From Devosia equisanguinis (GTDB lineage: Bacteria; Pseudomonadota; Alphaproteobacteria; Rhizobiales; Hyphomicrobiaceae), in the NCBI GenBank assembly GCA_945862355.1, contig CAMAYR010000010.1:1-41819 (forward strand): a stretch of 41,819 nucleotides of DNA, written 5' to 3'. The position numbers and the translations under genes are program-made. This document shows, piece by piece, positions 16,201-24,153 of this stretch (position 1 is the stretch's first letter; each line of letters starts with the position of its first letter). The notes beneath the pieces were generated by a model, which saw only the letters and a list, made by a program, of their open reading frames with translations, searched no databases and had not been told where the DNA came from.

Positions 16201-18510
16201 TCAGCTTAGCGCCGGCACGGCGAAGCTGGAAGGAGGATCGCCGCGGAGCGCTGTCTCGTGCATCGTCGTGTAGGCGGCCTCGATATGGCGCCGGAAGAGG
16301 TCCGTATCGAACAGCGGGGCGGCCGTGCGGCTCTCGGCGAGCTTGGCGCGAAGCGCTGCAAGCCGTGGGCGATCCTGCGCCAGCCCGATCGCGGCGGCCT
16401 CGTACTCGACGAGTGAACGCGTCACCAGCTCGGCCATGCCGACCGCCTGCAGGAGGCTTGCCGCAACCCGCCCGCAAAACGTCGCGCCGGCCACCGTGAG
16501 CATCGGCAGGCCTCCCCACAGCGCGAAGCTGCCCGTGCCGTGCGAATTGTATGGCAGGGTGTCGAGATAGAGATCGGCAATCGCGTGGCGGGCCAGGTGC
16601 TCGTCGGGCTCGACCATGCCGCAGAAAACGAGGCGATCCGGGTCGATGCCGCGGGCATGTGCCTGCCGGCGCAGGTTGTCGACCATCTCAGGGTTGGCGC
16701 GCACGAGCCAGAGCACCGAGCCGGGTGTGGCAGCCAGAATGCGCATCCAGCTTTCGAAGATCTCGCGCGAAATCTTATAGCTGGAGTTGAAGCAGCAGAA
16801 GACGAAGCCGCGCTCGGGTAGTCCGTTGACGGCACGGCTCGGGGTACGATCGGCCGCTTTGCGCCGGCGGTCGCTGACCTGATAGAAGCCAGGCAGATGA
16901 ACGATGCGCTCGGTGAAATAAGGCTGGTCCTCGAAAGGCGCGACGATCTCGTCGGCGATCACATAGTCGATGAACGACGCGCCGCTGGTGCCGGGGAAAC
17001 CGAGGTAGGTCGCCTGGGCCCGCGCGGGGCGCCAAGCCAACGCGCCGATCAAGGTGTGAATAGTGTTGCCGTTGAGGTCGACGGCCACGTCGATGCCGCA
17101 GGAATGAACGAGCCGCGCGATGTCCTCGCTGGTGCGGCCGACGACATCGTGGAAGCCGTCGAAGGCGCCGGCGATGCGCTTGCGGATGGGGCTGCCGTCG
17201 TCCGCGCCACCGGAGAAGCCGACGATCTCGAAGCGGCTGCGATCGTGCAGCTCGAACAGCTCGGCCATCTGGTAGGCCATCGCATGGCGTCGGAAATCAG
17301 AGGACAGATAACCGATGCGGATCTTCTCGCCACGGCGCGGGAGCAGACTTGGAAGCGGCGTCGTCGGCTCTGGGCAGTTGTGGCGAATAAACGTCCGGGA
17401 GCAGGCGAGCTGCAGCTCTTTGGAGCTCGAGAGCGTCAGAAACGAGAACGGCATCAGCCCGCGGCTGCCCGCGCGCACTTTCGTCTCGATCAGCGGGGCG
17501 AGCCTCTCCGGGATCGCCCAATCGCAGCACTGCATCGCGCATACGGCAAGGCCGCTCATAGCGTGCGTGTGATCGGGATCGGTCGCCAGCACCTGCTCGA
17601 AGACGGGTATCGCCTTGGCGTAGTGGCCCAGAGCGCGCAAGGCGTCTGCATGATTGTATACGGCCTCGATCATGAGTGGGTCGATCTCGGACGCGGTGCG
17701 GAAGCTCTCGGCTGCCTCGGGCGTACGCTGCAGAGCGAGAAGCGCGTGACCACGGACGTATCGGGCAATCGCGTTGGCCGGCACGACGGCAAGTACGCGG
17801 TCGAGCGTGGCGAGCGCCTCGGCGGCTGCGCCCGCCATCACCTGGGCATGGGCCCGGCCAAGAATCGAATCCAGATGGCCCGGCAGCAATGCAAGGGCGC
17901 TATCGAATGCCGCCAGGGCCTCCCGCGGCCTGCCCAGCTCGTTCAGCGCCATGCCGCGACCGCACAAGGCGTCGATGTTGCGCGGTGCGGCCGTGATTGC
18001 GGCGTCGTAGGCGACAAGGGCGTCGTCGAGGCGGCGTAGAGCCACGAGAGCGTTGGCGCGGCCGGTCATGAGAACGTGTCGATCCGGCATGTCGGCCAGC
18101 GCGCGGTCCATCGCGGCGAGCGCCTCGGCGGCATAGCCGGTGCCGATCAGCAGCCCGCAACGGCTATAGTGTGCCTGGATCAGATCGGGCGCCAACGCGA
18201 TGGCGCGGTCGTAGCTCGCGATCGCCTCGTCCTTGCGCCCGAGCAGGGAGAGCGCATTGCCGTGGTTCGACCACATCAGAGGCACGTCGGGCCTGATGCG
18301 CAGGGCGCCCGCGATCAGCCGCTCGCCATCGGCGGGATTACCGCCCTGGGCCTCGATCGAACCGAGGAGATGCAGCGCGTCCGCGTTGTCGGGCTCGACC
18401 TTGATGATCTGCCGATAGATCGCCGCGGCGTCGGCGAGCCGTCCCGCCTTGTGGTGCTCGAAGGCCTGCTGGAGATCGGCCTGGCGCGATGAGGATGGGG
18501 GCGTTGTCAT
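16201..18510 (-). CDS. TPR protein with OGT/SPINDLY-type (GT41) glycosyltransferase domain
   Basis: 769 residues. About ten TPR repeats fill residues 15-350 (for example AIYRQIIKVEPDNADALHLLG and AIASYDRAIALAPDLIQAHY). From about 390 the GT41 catalytic region follows: RIGYLSSDFRRHAMAYQ, VDLNGNTIHTLIGALAWRPA, YLGFPGTSG, DYVIADEIV, FCCFNSSYKI and PYNSHGTGSFALWGGLP. Eukaryotic relatives transfer O-GlcNAc or O-fucose to Ser/Thr; bacterial ones are little studied, and some modify flagellin or adhesins. Start chosen at ATG 18510 (GAAGG upstream) rather than 18558, where the extra residues are not TPR-like. Protein O-glycosylation is inference. Confidence 0.9.
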   Translation of the reverse strand: MTTPPSSSRQADLQQAFEHHKAGRLADAAAIYRQIIKVEPDNADALHLLGSIEAQGGNPADGERLIAGALRIRPDVPLMWSNHGNALSLLGRKDEAIASYDRAIALAPDLIQAHYSRCGLLIGTGYAAEALAAMDRALADMPDRHVLMTGRANALVALRRLDDALVAYDAAITAAPRNIDALCGRGMALNELGRPREALAAFDSALALLPGHLDSILGRAHAQVMAGAAAEALATLDRVLAVVPANAIARYVRGHALLALQRTPEAAESFRTASEIDPLMIEAVYNHADALRALGHYAKAIPVFEQVLATDPDHTHAMSGLAVCAMQCCDWAIPERLAPLIETKVRAGSRGLMPFSFLTLSSSKELQLACSRTFIRHNCPEPTTPLPSLLPRRGEKIRIGYLSSDFRRHAMAYQMAELFELHDRSRFEIVGFSGGADDGSPIRKRIAGAFDGFHDVVGRTSEDIARLVHSCGIDVAVDLNGNTIHTLIGALAWRPARAQATYLGFPGTSGASFIDYVIADEIVAPFEDQPYFTERIVHLPGFYQVSDRRRKAADRTPSRAVNGLPERGFVFCCFNSSYKISREIFESWMRILAATPGSVLWLVRANPEMVDNLRRQAHARGIDPDRLVFCGMVEPDEHLARHAIADLYLDTLPYNSHGTGSFALWGGLPMLTVAGATFCGRVAASLLQAVGMAELVTRSLVEYEAAAIGLAQDRPRLAALRAKLAESRTAAPLFDTDLFRRHIEAAYTTMHETALRGDPPSSFAVPALS

Positions 18511-18797
18511 GAGCCTTCGACTGCCTTGTATATCGGGTTCGAAACTGACGTTCGACAATGGCGCCTGCTACCCTCACCGACATGCAATCGTCGGCCGAGA
18601 ACCCAAGCTTTGGCCGCTCATGCACTGAATTCACGAACGGTTGCCCACCTCACAGGGAACCGAGCGTTCGATACAGCGCACTTGGCCTCAGCGCTTTGGC
18701 AGACAGGTTGCGCGGTCGTCTGCGAAAGGCCAGAGATCAATCTACGACACAGATGCCCGGCCGGCCGTCGGCAACGGATCTATGCCACGGAAACACC

Positions 18798-19406
18798 ATG
18801 GACCAGAGCCCCTCGCCGATAGAACCGCCGCCGCCCGAAGCCGCCGCCACAGTCTCGCTCAGCACGATCTTCTGGATCTTCTTCCAGATCGGGGCGCTCA
18901 GCTTCGGCGGGGGGCTCTCCGCATGGCTCTACCGGGAGATCGTGGAGAAGCGCAAGCTGATCCCCGCCGCCGACTTCATGAGCGCGCTGACGCTCGCCCA
19001 GGTGCTGCCTGGGATCAACATGATGAACCTGTCGGTCTATGTCGGTCAGCGCTTGCGCGGCCTGCAAGGCGTGCTCACGGCGGTGCTCGGGCTACTGCTG
19101 GTGCCGTTTTTCGCTGTCATCAGCGTCGGTTCGATCTATGCCCGGCTCAAAGACCTGCCGGGCCTCCACGACTTCTTCGACGGCATGGCGGCAACGGCGG
19201 TGGCGCTGCTGCTCGCCATGTGCGTCAAGGCCGTCAAGGTCACACGTATGCAAGCGGTGCAGCTGGCCATCGCAGGGGGCGTGGTCGTGCTCGTGGGCCT
19301 GCTGCGGGTGCCGATGGTGCCCGTGATACTGGTGCTCGCGCCGTTCAGTGTGTGGCTGGCCTGGCGAGCACAGAAACGGGCCGAAGGGAGCGGCACCGAT
19401 GCGTGA
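18798..19406 (+). CDS. Chromate transporter, first half-size subunit
   Basis: 202 residues, one CHR domain with about six membrane helices. The FFQIGALSFGGGLSAWL and LAQVLPGINMMNLSVYVGQ motifs are typical of the CHR superfamily, whose best known members expel chromate. Short-chain CHR proteins are encoded as tandem pairs and inserted with opposite topology to form a heterodimer. ATG at 18798; the upstream reading from 18558 is not protein-like. Its stop overlaps the start of the second subunit by 8 bp. Chromate itself is the family assignment; some members carry other anions. Confidence 0.9.
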   Translation: MDQSPSPIEPPPPEAAATVSLSTIFWIFFQIGALSFGGGLSAWLYREIVEKRKLIPAADFMSALTLAQVLPGINMMNLSVYVGQRLRGLQGVLTAVLGLLLVPFFAVISVGSIYARLKDLPGLHDFFDGMAATAVALLLAMCVKAVKVTRMQAVQLAIAGGVVVLVGLLRVPMVPVILVLAPFSVWLAWRAQKRAEGSGTDA

Positions 19407-19929
19407 GATCGCCGCACTCATCATCGTGATCGTGCCTTTGTCGCTGTTGTCGTTCGGTGGCGGTGCCAGCATCCTGGCGCCGCTGCATGAAGCGTTCGTC
19501 ACGCACTACAACTGGCTCACCTCGCGCGAGTACGTCGATTTTTTCGTGATATCCCGAACGTCTCCGGGACCGGGCTCCATGCTCGTAACGCTGATCGGCT
19601 GGAAGGTCGCCGGGTGGACCGGGGCGGTGGTGGCGACCATTGCGATCTACCTGCCGTCGTCGCTGCTGTGCTACCGGGTGGCCAAGGTTTGGAACAAGCA
19701 CCGCGGAACGCCGCTGCACCGCGCCCTGGAGCAGGGGTTGCTGCCGATCGGTATGGGGCTCACGTTCGCGGGCGCCATCATCACCCAGCAGACTTCGCAG
19801 ACCGGTGCCATCGGGTGGGCCCTCACTATAACCGCAACGATCGTCCTCCTCTGGCGAAACCTTCACCCGCTGATGGTGCTCGCCTGCGGCGGCGCGCTGA
19901 TGCTCATGCTGCGCGCGATCGGGCTATGA
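19399..19929 (+). CDS. Chromate transporter, second half-size subunit
   Basis: 176 residues, a second CHR domain. Key segments: LLSFGGGASILAPLHEAFV and SRTSPGPGSMLVTLIGWKVAG, where PGP is the conserved CHR motif. The ATG lies inside the last codons of the first subunit (overlap 19399-19406), a classic translational coupling that keeps the two halves in equal amounts. It is followed by pgsA after 174 bp. Confidence 0.9.
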   Translation: MREIAALIIVIVPLSLLSFGGGASILAPLHEAFVTHYNWLTSREYVDFFVISRTSPGPGSMLVTLIGWKVAGWTGAVVATIAIYLPSSLLCYRVAKVWNKHRGTPLHRALEQGLLPIGMGLTFAGAIITQQTSQTGAIGWALTITATIVLLWRNLHPLMVLACGGALMLMLRAIGL

Positions 19930-20103
19930 AGCCTCGCGACCGCTCGAGGGAAGTGCAGGAGCGATGCACCATTGCGGCAACCTCGTGGGCAGCGCTCGGA
20001 CGCTGGCGCGGTGTGCTGGGCCGTCCGCTGCGCGAGCGAGCCTTACCGCCGCAAGCCGTCCCGCCACCTTGACGTGGCCGGTCTGGGCGACGATAGAAGC
20101 CGG

Positions 20104-20691
20104 ATGGATAGAGCGGTCTCCCGCGGGGCAGCCTTGAGCCTGCCCAATGTGCTGACCTACCTTCGTATCGCGGCCGTGCCGGCGTTCGTGGCCTGCCTGA
20201 CGGTGCTGGAGGGCGATCTCGCGCGCCTGCTGGCGTTCGGGATCTTTGCTGCGGCTTGCATAACCGACTGGCTCGACGGCTATATCGCAAGGGCCTGGGA
20301 GCAGCAGTCCGCCTTGGGGCGCATGCTCGACCCGATCGCCGACAAGCTGCTGGTGGGCGCTGCCCTCCTCATGCTCGTACACGACAGGACGATCGACGGC
20401 GCCTCCATCTGGGCGGCCGTGATCGTGCTGTGCCGCGAGATCCTGGTCTCCGGGCTGCGCGAATATCTGGCTGAGCTCAACGTGAAGGTTCACGTGACCT
20501 GGCTCGCCAAGTGGAAGACGACAGTACAAATGGTGGCGCTCGCCATCCTGTTGATCGGGCCCACGCTCGCCCCATATCAGGTAGGACTGACCAACATCGG
20601 GCTGGGCTTCCTCTGGCTGGCCGCGATACTGACGTTATGGACCGGCTACGACTACCTGAAATCCGCGCTGCGGCATGCCGTGGATTGGTGA
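20104..20691 (+). CDS. pgsA: CDP-diacylglycerol-glycerol-3-phosphate 3-phosphatidyltransferase
   Basis: 195 residues with about five membrane helices. The CDP-alcohol phosphotransferase signature is complete: DWLDGYIAR, then 8 residues, G, MLDPIADK. LPNVLTYLRIAAVPAF is the usual PgsA N-terminus. The enzyme makes phosphatidylglycerol phosphate, the committed step to phosphatidylglycerol and cardiolipin. The ATG at 20104 lacks a strong ribosome site. moaD follows 11 bp after the stop; pgsA-moaD-moaE is a known alphaproteobacterial arrangement. Confidence 0.95.
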   Translation: MDRAVSRGAALSLPNVLTYLRIAAVPAFVACLTVLEGDLARLLAFGIFAAACITDWLDGYIARAWEQQSALGRMLDPIADKLLVGAALLMLVHDRTIDGASIWAAVIVLCREILVSGLREYLAELNVKVHVTWLAKWKTTVQMVALAILLIGPTLAPYQVGLTNIGLGFLWLAAILTLWTGYDYLKSALRHAVDW

Positions 20692-20702
20692 GAAGAGCAC
20701 GC

Positions 20703-20957
20703 ATGGTGAAGCTCGTTTATTTCGCATGGGTACGGGAACGCATCGGCAAGGCCGAGGAGACGGTCGAGTTGCCCGGCGGGGTTGCGACGATCGCGGATCT
20801 CGCGGCATGGCTCGCCGCTCGCGGGCCCGAGTATGCGGCCGCCTTCGCGAAGCCGGAGGTGGTGCGCGCGGCGATAAACCATGCCCACGTCAAGCCGGGC
20901 ACCAGCATCGCCGGGGCCACGGAAATCGCGTTCTTTCCGCCGGTGACGGGAGGCTAG
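20703..20957 (+). CDS. moaD: Molybdopterin synthase small subunit
   Basis: 84 residues with a ubiquitin-like beta-grasp fold ending in the essential Gly-Gly (FFPPVTGG). The C-terminal glycine is adenylylated and thiocarboxylated, then donates sulfur to precursor Z within the MoaD2-MoaE2 complex. It begins 11 bp after pgsA. Its partner moaE is separated by 165 bp holding a structured repeat, where most genomes have nearly no spacer. Confidence 0.94.
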   Translation: MVKLVYFAWVRERIGKAEETVELPGGVATIADLAAWLAARGPEYAAAFAKPEVVRAAINHAHVKPGTSIAGATEIAFFPPVTGG

Positions 20958-21029
20958 TGTGATGATCCAGAAATTCGCTTCCGCTTGCAGCAATCGTTCG
21001 AGCGAATATCTGGGTTCGGATCACTCCAG

Positions 21030-21120
21030 CAACTCTCTGATTCTGGTGTCCCTCTTGTTTGCGAAGTTCGCACGAGAGCTTGCGGCAGGGTGGATGCGAA
21101 CTTCGGAAACGGGGCACTAG
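21030..21120 (-). repeat. Hairpin element, copy B (between moaD and moaE)
   Basis: Arms GTTT-g-CGAAGTTCGCA (21057-21072) and TGCGAACTTCG-g-AAAC (21095-21110) form a 16-bp stem with one G-G mismatch. The 22-nt loop contains CTTGCGGCAGGGT (21079-21091). The outer left flank CAACTCTCTGATTC (21030-21043) and right end CACTAG (21115-21120) are shared with other copies. It ends 2 bp before the moaE ATG. Confidence 0.8.
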
Positions 21121-21122
21121 TC

Positions 21123-21578
21123 ATGACCGTGCGCGTGCAGCACGAGGACTTCGATACGGGCGCCGAGATCAAGCAGCTAACTGCCGGGCGCACGGACATC
21201 GGCGCCATCGTCACTTTCACGGGCACTGTGCGCGGTGGCGGCGGCCAGGACCATGCCCTGACTGCGCTGACGCTCGAGCATTATCCGGGAATGACCGAGG
21301 CCGAGCTGGAACGCGTAGAGGCGGAGGCGCGGGCACGCTGGCTGCTGCAGGCGAGCCTGATCATCCACCGCTACGGCACGCTGGCGCCTGGAGACAACAT
21401 CGTGCTGGTGGTCACAGCCTCACCGCATCGGCAAGCGGCGTTCCAGGCAGCCGAGTTCCTGATGGACTTCCTCAAGACCCGCGCGCCGTTCTGGAAAAAG
21501 GAAACCGGCGCGGACGGCACGGGCGAATGGGTCGACGCGCGCGAAAGCGACGACGCGGCCATTGCGCGATGGGACTAA
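21123..21578 (+). CDS. moaE: Molybdopterin synthase large subunit
   Basis: 151 residues. It transfers sulfur from thiocarboxylated MoaD to cyclic pyranopterin monophosphate. Typical segments: GAIVTFTGTVRG, LTLEHYPGMTE, IIHRYGTLAPGDNIVLV, SPHRQAAFQAAEFLMDFLKTRAPFWKKE with the active-site Lys pair. ATG at 21123 follows GGGG (21111-21114) by 8 nt; this purine run belongs to repeat copy B, so the element supplies the ribosome site. The reading frame runs on upstream through the repeat, but that part is not MoaE-like. Confidence 0.95.
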   Translation: MTVRVQHEDFDTGAEIKQLTAGRTDIGAIVTFTGTVRGGGGQDHALTALTLEHYPGMTEAELERVEAEARARWLLQASLIIHRYGTLAPGDNIVLVVTASPHRQAAFQAAEFLMDFLKTRAPFWKKETGADGTGEWVDARESDDAAIARWD

Positions 21579-21647
21579 TGTTGCGTCTCAGACATTTGCT
21601 TTCCCTTGCGGCTAGGTCCCGAGCAAATGTCTGAGACGGAACACTAG
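21579..21647 (-). repeat. Hairpin element, copy A (after moaE)
   Basis: A perfect 17-bp stem: CGTCTCAGACATTTGCT (21584-21600) and AGCAAATGTCTGAGACG (21622-21638). The 21-nt loop holds CTTGCGGCTAGGT (21605-21617) and the right end is GGAACACTAG (21638-21647). It begins 5 bp after the moaE stop. No T-run follows, so it is not a standard terminator. Confidence 0.9.
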
Positions 21648-21727
21648 TGAAATGGGACCAGGGCGGTAGGTAGCGGCCGAGGGGAGAGCCGGGCGCGTTC
21701 CGGCAGCACCGATCAGAGGGCGATAAA

Positions 21728-22321
21728 ATGATACCCTGGCCCTGGCCGGCTCCAACCGACGACGGCGGCGCTGCCCATCTGTCGCCCGGCATGTTGGTTC
21801 CCGACGTCGAGCTGGCGGCGACCTCCGGCGCGAGGATCTCGCCAGCGCGCCTCACGGGTCGAAATATTCTCTTTTTCTACACGTGGACGGGGCAGCCCGG
21901 GCTCGCTAATCCATCCGGCTGGGACGAGACCCCCGGCGCCCACGGCTCGACGCCGGAGCTGGAGGGCGTGCGCAACCTTCGCTCGTCATTCGCCAGCCTC
22001 GATACAGGCGTCTACGGCGTGAGTGTGCAGTCGCAGGCTTGGCAGAGCGAGCTTGCTGAGCGGCTGAAGCTGAATTTCGAGCTGCTGTCAGACGACGGCT
22101 TCGCGCTGGCCGATGCCCTGCGGCTGCCGACATTCGAGACGGGCGGCGCCACCTACCTACGGCGGCTCTCCCTTTCGATCCTGGATGGGCGCATCGACTG
22201 GGTGTTCTATCCAGTACATCCGCCGGACGCTCACGCACGCGACGTGCTCGCGTGGCTGACCGACCATGTCGGCTACGAGCTCGAAGGGCGGATCAATCCG
22301 TCGACACTGCCAGCCCGATGA
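21728..22321 (+). CDS. Peroxiredoxin-like (AhpC/TSA fold) protein without cysteines
   Basis: 197 residues. The thioredoxin-fold outline of peroxiredoxins is clear: LVPDVELAATSGARISPARLTGR, YTWTGQPG where the peroxidatic Cys loop would be, GAHGSTPELEG, VYGVSVQS, FELLSDDGFALADALRLPTFE, and FYPVHPPDAHARDVLAWL. The protein has no cysteine at all, so it cannot be a Cys-dependent peroxidase. I recall related proteins with the same YxWTGxPG loop, so the loss appears to be a subfamily trait rather than a recent mutation. Ribosome site AGAGGG (21715-21720), 7 nt before the ATG. Convergent with udgB, 6 bp apart. Confidence 0.85.
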   Translation: MIPWPWPAPTDDGGAAHLSPGMLVPDVELAATSGARISPARLTGRNILFFYTWTGQPGLANPSGWDETPGAHGSTPELEGVRNLRSSFASLDTGVYGVSVQSQAWQSELAERLKLNFELLSDDGFALADALRLPTFETGGATYLRRLSLSILDGRIDWVFYPVHPPDAHARDVLAWLTDHVGYELEGRINPSTLPAR

Positions 22322-22327
22322 CGAATA

Positions 22328-22996
22328 CTACCGGCGCGACGCCAGAAGACCGTGAACATCCTCGAAAACCGCCTTGAACATGGTGGGGGTGAGCCGACCC
22401 GTATTCGTATTGTAGCGGGAGCAGTGATAGCTGTCGAATAGCGTCAGACCTGCCCCGACGTCGTGGCGGGCACCGTGGGAGAAGGCGTGCCCGCTCAACT
22501 TGCGGCCCAGTGCCCGCAATGTACTATCGTGGGCTATGCGTCCCAGCACGAGAACGGCCTTCAGTTGCGGCATCGCGGCGATGGTGGCCGCCAGGAACGG
22601 GCGACACTGGTTGATCTCCGCCGGCGTGGGCTTATTTTCCGGCGGCACGCAGCGCACGGCATTGGTGATCATGCAGTCGCTCAAAGCCAATCCGTCGGCT
22701 GGGTCGGCGCGGTAGGTGCCCGTCGCGAACCCGAATTCGATCAGGGTCTCGTAGAGGAGATCACCAGCATAATCGCCCGTGAAGGGCCGACCGGTCCGGT
22801 TGGCCCCTTTCACGCCGGGAGCGAGGCCGACGACGAGGAGGCGCGAATGGAGGGCTCCGAACGAGGGCACGGGCGCGTTGTGCCAATCGGGAGCCGCCCG
22901 ACTATTCTTTGCGCGATACTCGGAGAGGCGCGGACAAAGAACGCAGTCGACGTCGGGGGCACAGCCTTCGGGCGCGCGTCGAAGAGGCTCGGACAC
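22328..22996 (-). CDS. Uracil-DNA glycosylase, family 5 (UdgB type)
   Basis: 222 residues. The catalytic motif GLAPGVKGANRTGRPFTGD is that of family 4/5 iron-sulfur uracil-DNA glycosylases, and the extra A/N context and the DSYHCSRYNTNTG motif fit family 5 (UDGb), which also removes hypoxanthine and other lesions. Fe-S ligands are the CAPDVDCVLC group and NAVRCVPPENKPTPAEINQC. It excises uracil from DNA to start base-excision repair. Upstream of its start lies an array of three hairpin elements (23031-23271). Confidence 0.93.
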   Translation of the reverse strand: MSEPLRRAPEGCAPDVDCVLCPRLSEYRAKNSRAAPDWHNAPVPSFGALHSRLLVVGLAPGVKGANRTGRPFTGDYAGDLLYETLIEFGFATGTYRADPADGLALSDCMITNAVRCVPPENKPTPAEINQCRPFLAATIAAMPQLKAVLVLGRIAHDSTLRALGRKLSGHAFSHGARHDVGAGLTLFDSYHCSRYNTNTGRLTPTMFKAVFEDVHGLLASRR

Positions 22997-23030
22997 TCAT
23001 CAACTCCGGCAGCAAGGTGGATCGCCGCTG

Positions 23031-23099
23031 CTCGTGTTCCGGTTCCGACATTGCTTCCCCTTGCAAGCCCGGCTCAGAGCAGATGTCGGAACCCACGAG
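23031..23099 (-). repeat. Hairpin element, copy C
   Basis: GGTTCCGACAT (23041-23051) pairs with ATGTCGGAACC (23083-23093); TGCT/AGCA continues the stem after one bulged G. An outer CTCGTG/CACGAG pair (23031-23036, 23094-23099) extends it. The 22-nt loop has CCCTTGCAAGCCC. In the minus orientation it aligns with copy A through ACATyTGCT, the loop's GCAAGGGrAAGCA and ATGTC. Confidence 0.75.
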
Positions 23100-23103
23100 A
23101 GGA

Positions 23104-23166
23104 TTAGTGGCCCGTCGCGCCTAAATCGTACCATAGCCGCAACCACCGTCCGATTCAGGCGCGATG
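23104..23166 (+). repeat. Hairpin element, copy H
   Basis: Stem CGCGCCTAAATCG (23116-23128) / CGATTCAGGCGCG (23151-23163), one mismatch, extended by three outer pairs. The 22-nt loop contains TAGCCGCAAC (23134-23143). Its left end TTAGTGGCCCGTC (23104-23116) matches the CTAGTGttCCGTC and CTAGTGccCCGTt ends of copies A and B read on the minus strand. Confidence 0.8.
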
Positions 23167-23179
23167 AACGCGTCCCTAT

Positions 23180-23271
23180 CAAGTCTCTGATTCCACTATA
23201 GCTTCTGCATCTGACGTTTGGTTGATGGATCCGCCGCGAGCGGGTACCAAACGTCAGATGCACTACACTGG
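23180..23271 (-). repeat. Hairpin element, copy D (downstream of NYN gene)
   Basis: Perfect 17-bp stem from TGCATCTGACGTTTGGT (23206-23222) and ACCAAACGTCAGATGCA (23246-23262), 23-nt loop. Left flank CAAGTCTCTGATTC (23180-23193) matches copy B's flank in 13 of 14 bases. Right end ACACTGG abuts the NYN stop codon directly. Confidence 0.85.
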
Positions 23272-23952
23272 TCAGCGCGGCGACGTCTTCTCGTCCGAAT
23301 CCTGCTCGTCGTCGAATGGCACCGGCTCAGTCTGCGAACGGGCGACACCGGCAGGCTGGAAGCCTTCACCGCGACGGGCACCGGCAAAACGCTCAGTTCG
23401 CTCGGGGCGGGCCGGTCGCGTGGACGGATCGCGGCAGATGAGTTGCTCGAGATCAGCCAGATCGATGAACTGGTCCGACTGGCGACGAAGCTCGTCGGCA
23501 ACCATTGGAGGCTGGGTCTGCAACGTAGAGATGACGCTGACGCGCTTTCCCTTCTGTTGCAGGGCCGCCACCAGCGATCTGAAGTCGCCGTCGCCTGAGA
23601 ACAGTACGATGTGGTCCAAGCTTTCGGCCAAGCGCATTGCATCCACGGACAGCTCGATGTCCATGTTACCCTTAAGCTTACGCCGGCCAAGAGAATCCGT
23701 GTACTCCTTAGTCGGCTTGGTCACCATCGTGTAGCCGTTGTAGTCCAGCCAATCGATCAGCGGCCGGATGGAGGAGTACTCCTGGTCCTCGACAAGGGCA
23801 GTGTAATAGAGAGCACGTACAAGGTGGCCCTTCTGGCGAAAGAGGGCCAGCAGACGCTTATAGTCGATGTCAACCTGAAGAGCTTTGGCAGCAGAGTATA
23901 AGTTCGCTCCGTCGATGAACAGAGCGATCTTTTCATTCGGGTAGAAATGCAT
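23272..23952 (-). CDS. NYN/LabA domain (PIN-like) protein
   Basis: 226 residues. The NYN domain (about 5-160) has all expected acidic motifs: IALFIDGANLY near the start, NMDIELSVDAMRLAE, and LFSGDGDFRSLVAALQQKGKRVSVIS. These Asp residues form the metal site of PIN-like nucleases, so RNase activity is plausible but unproven for the LabA/DUF88 group. The C-terminal 65 residues are Arg/Pro/Glu-rich and disordered. ATG at 23952 has GAGGAG immediately upstream (4-nt spacing); the reading from 23973 is unlikely. Divergent from folK. Confidence 0.9.
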   Translation of the reverse strand: MHFYPNEKIALFIDGANLYSAAKALQVDIDYKRLLALFRQKGHLVRALYYTALVEDQEYSSIRPLIDWLDYNGYTMVTKPTKEYTDSLGRRKLKGNMDIELSVDAMRLAESLDHIVLFSGDGDFRSLVAALQQKGKRVSVISTLQTQPPMVADELRRQSDQFIDLADLEQLICRDPSTRPARPERTERFAGARRGEGFQPAGVARSQTEPVPFDDEQDSDEKTSPR

Positions 23953-24153
23953 AACACTCCTCAGATGAAACATTGTCGCACGGATGTTGCGAGCTTACCT
24001 TGCGGCGACACCGCTTTTGACTTTAGAGCAATGGATACGGTCGATGTCAAATCTGGCAGGTACTGCGTACACCCGCGATGGTTGAGGCTTATTATGGCAT
24101 CGCGCGTGCGGATTTTCTAGCCTTCGCAAAGTTGGAACAGTATTTTCAATCAG
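23953..24153. promoter_or_regulatory. Divergent promoter region, NYN gene and folK
   Basis: 200 bp of AT-richer DNA between divergent starts. It contains TTTGAC/GTCAAA (24016-24021, 24046-24051) and a hairpin CGCGATG/CATCGCG (24074-24080, 24098-24104, 17-nt loop). No confident -35/-10 pair could be assigned. Confidence 0.4.

Noticed and set aside
21584-21638. Copy A hairpin as a moaE intrinsic terminator
   Set aside because: The stem is strong, but there is no T-run on either side and the same sequence ends recur in other copies unrelated to gene ends.
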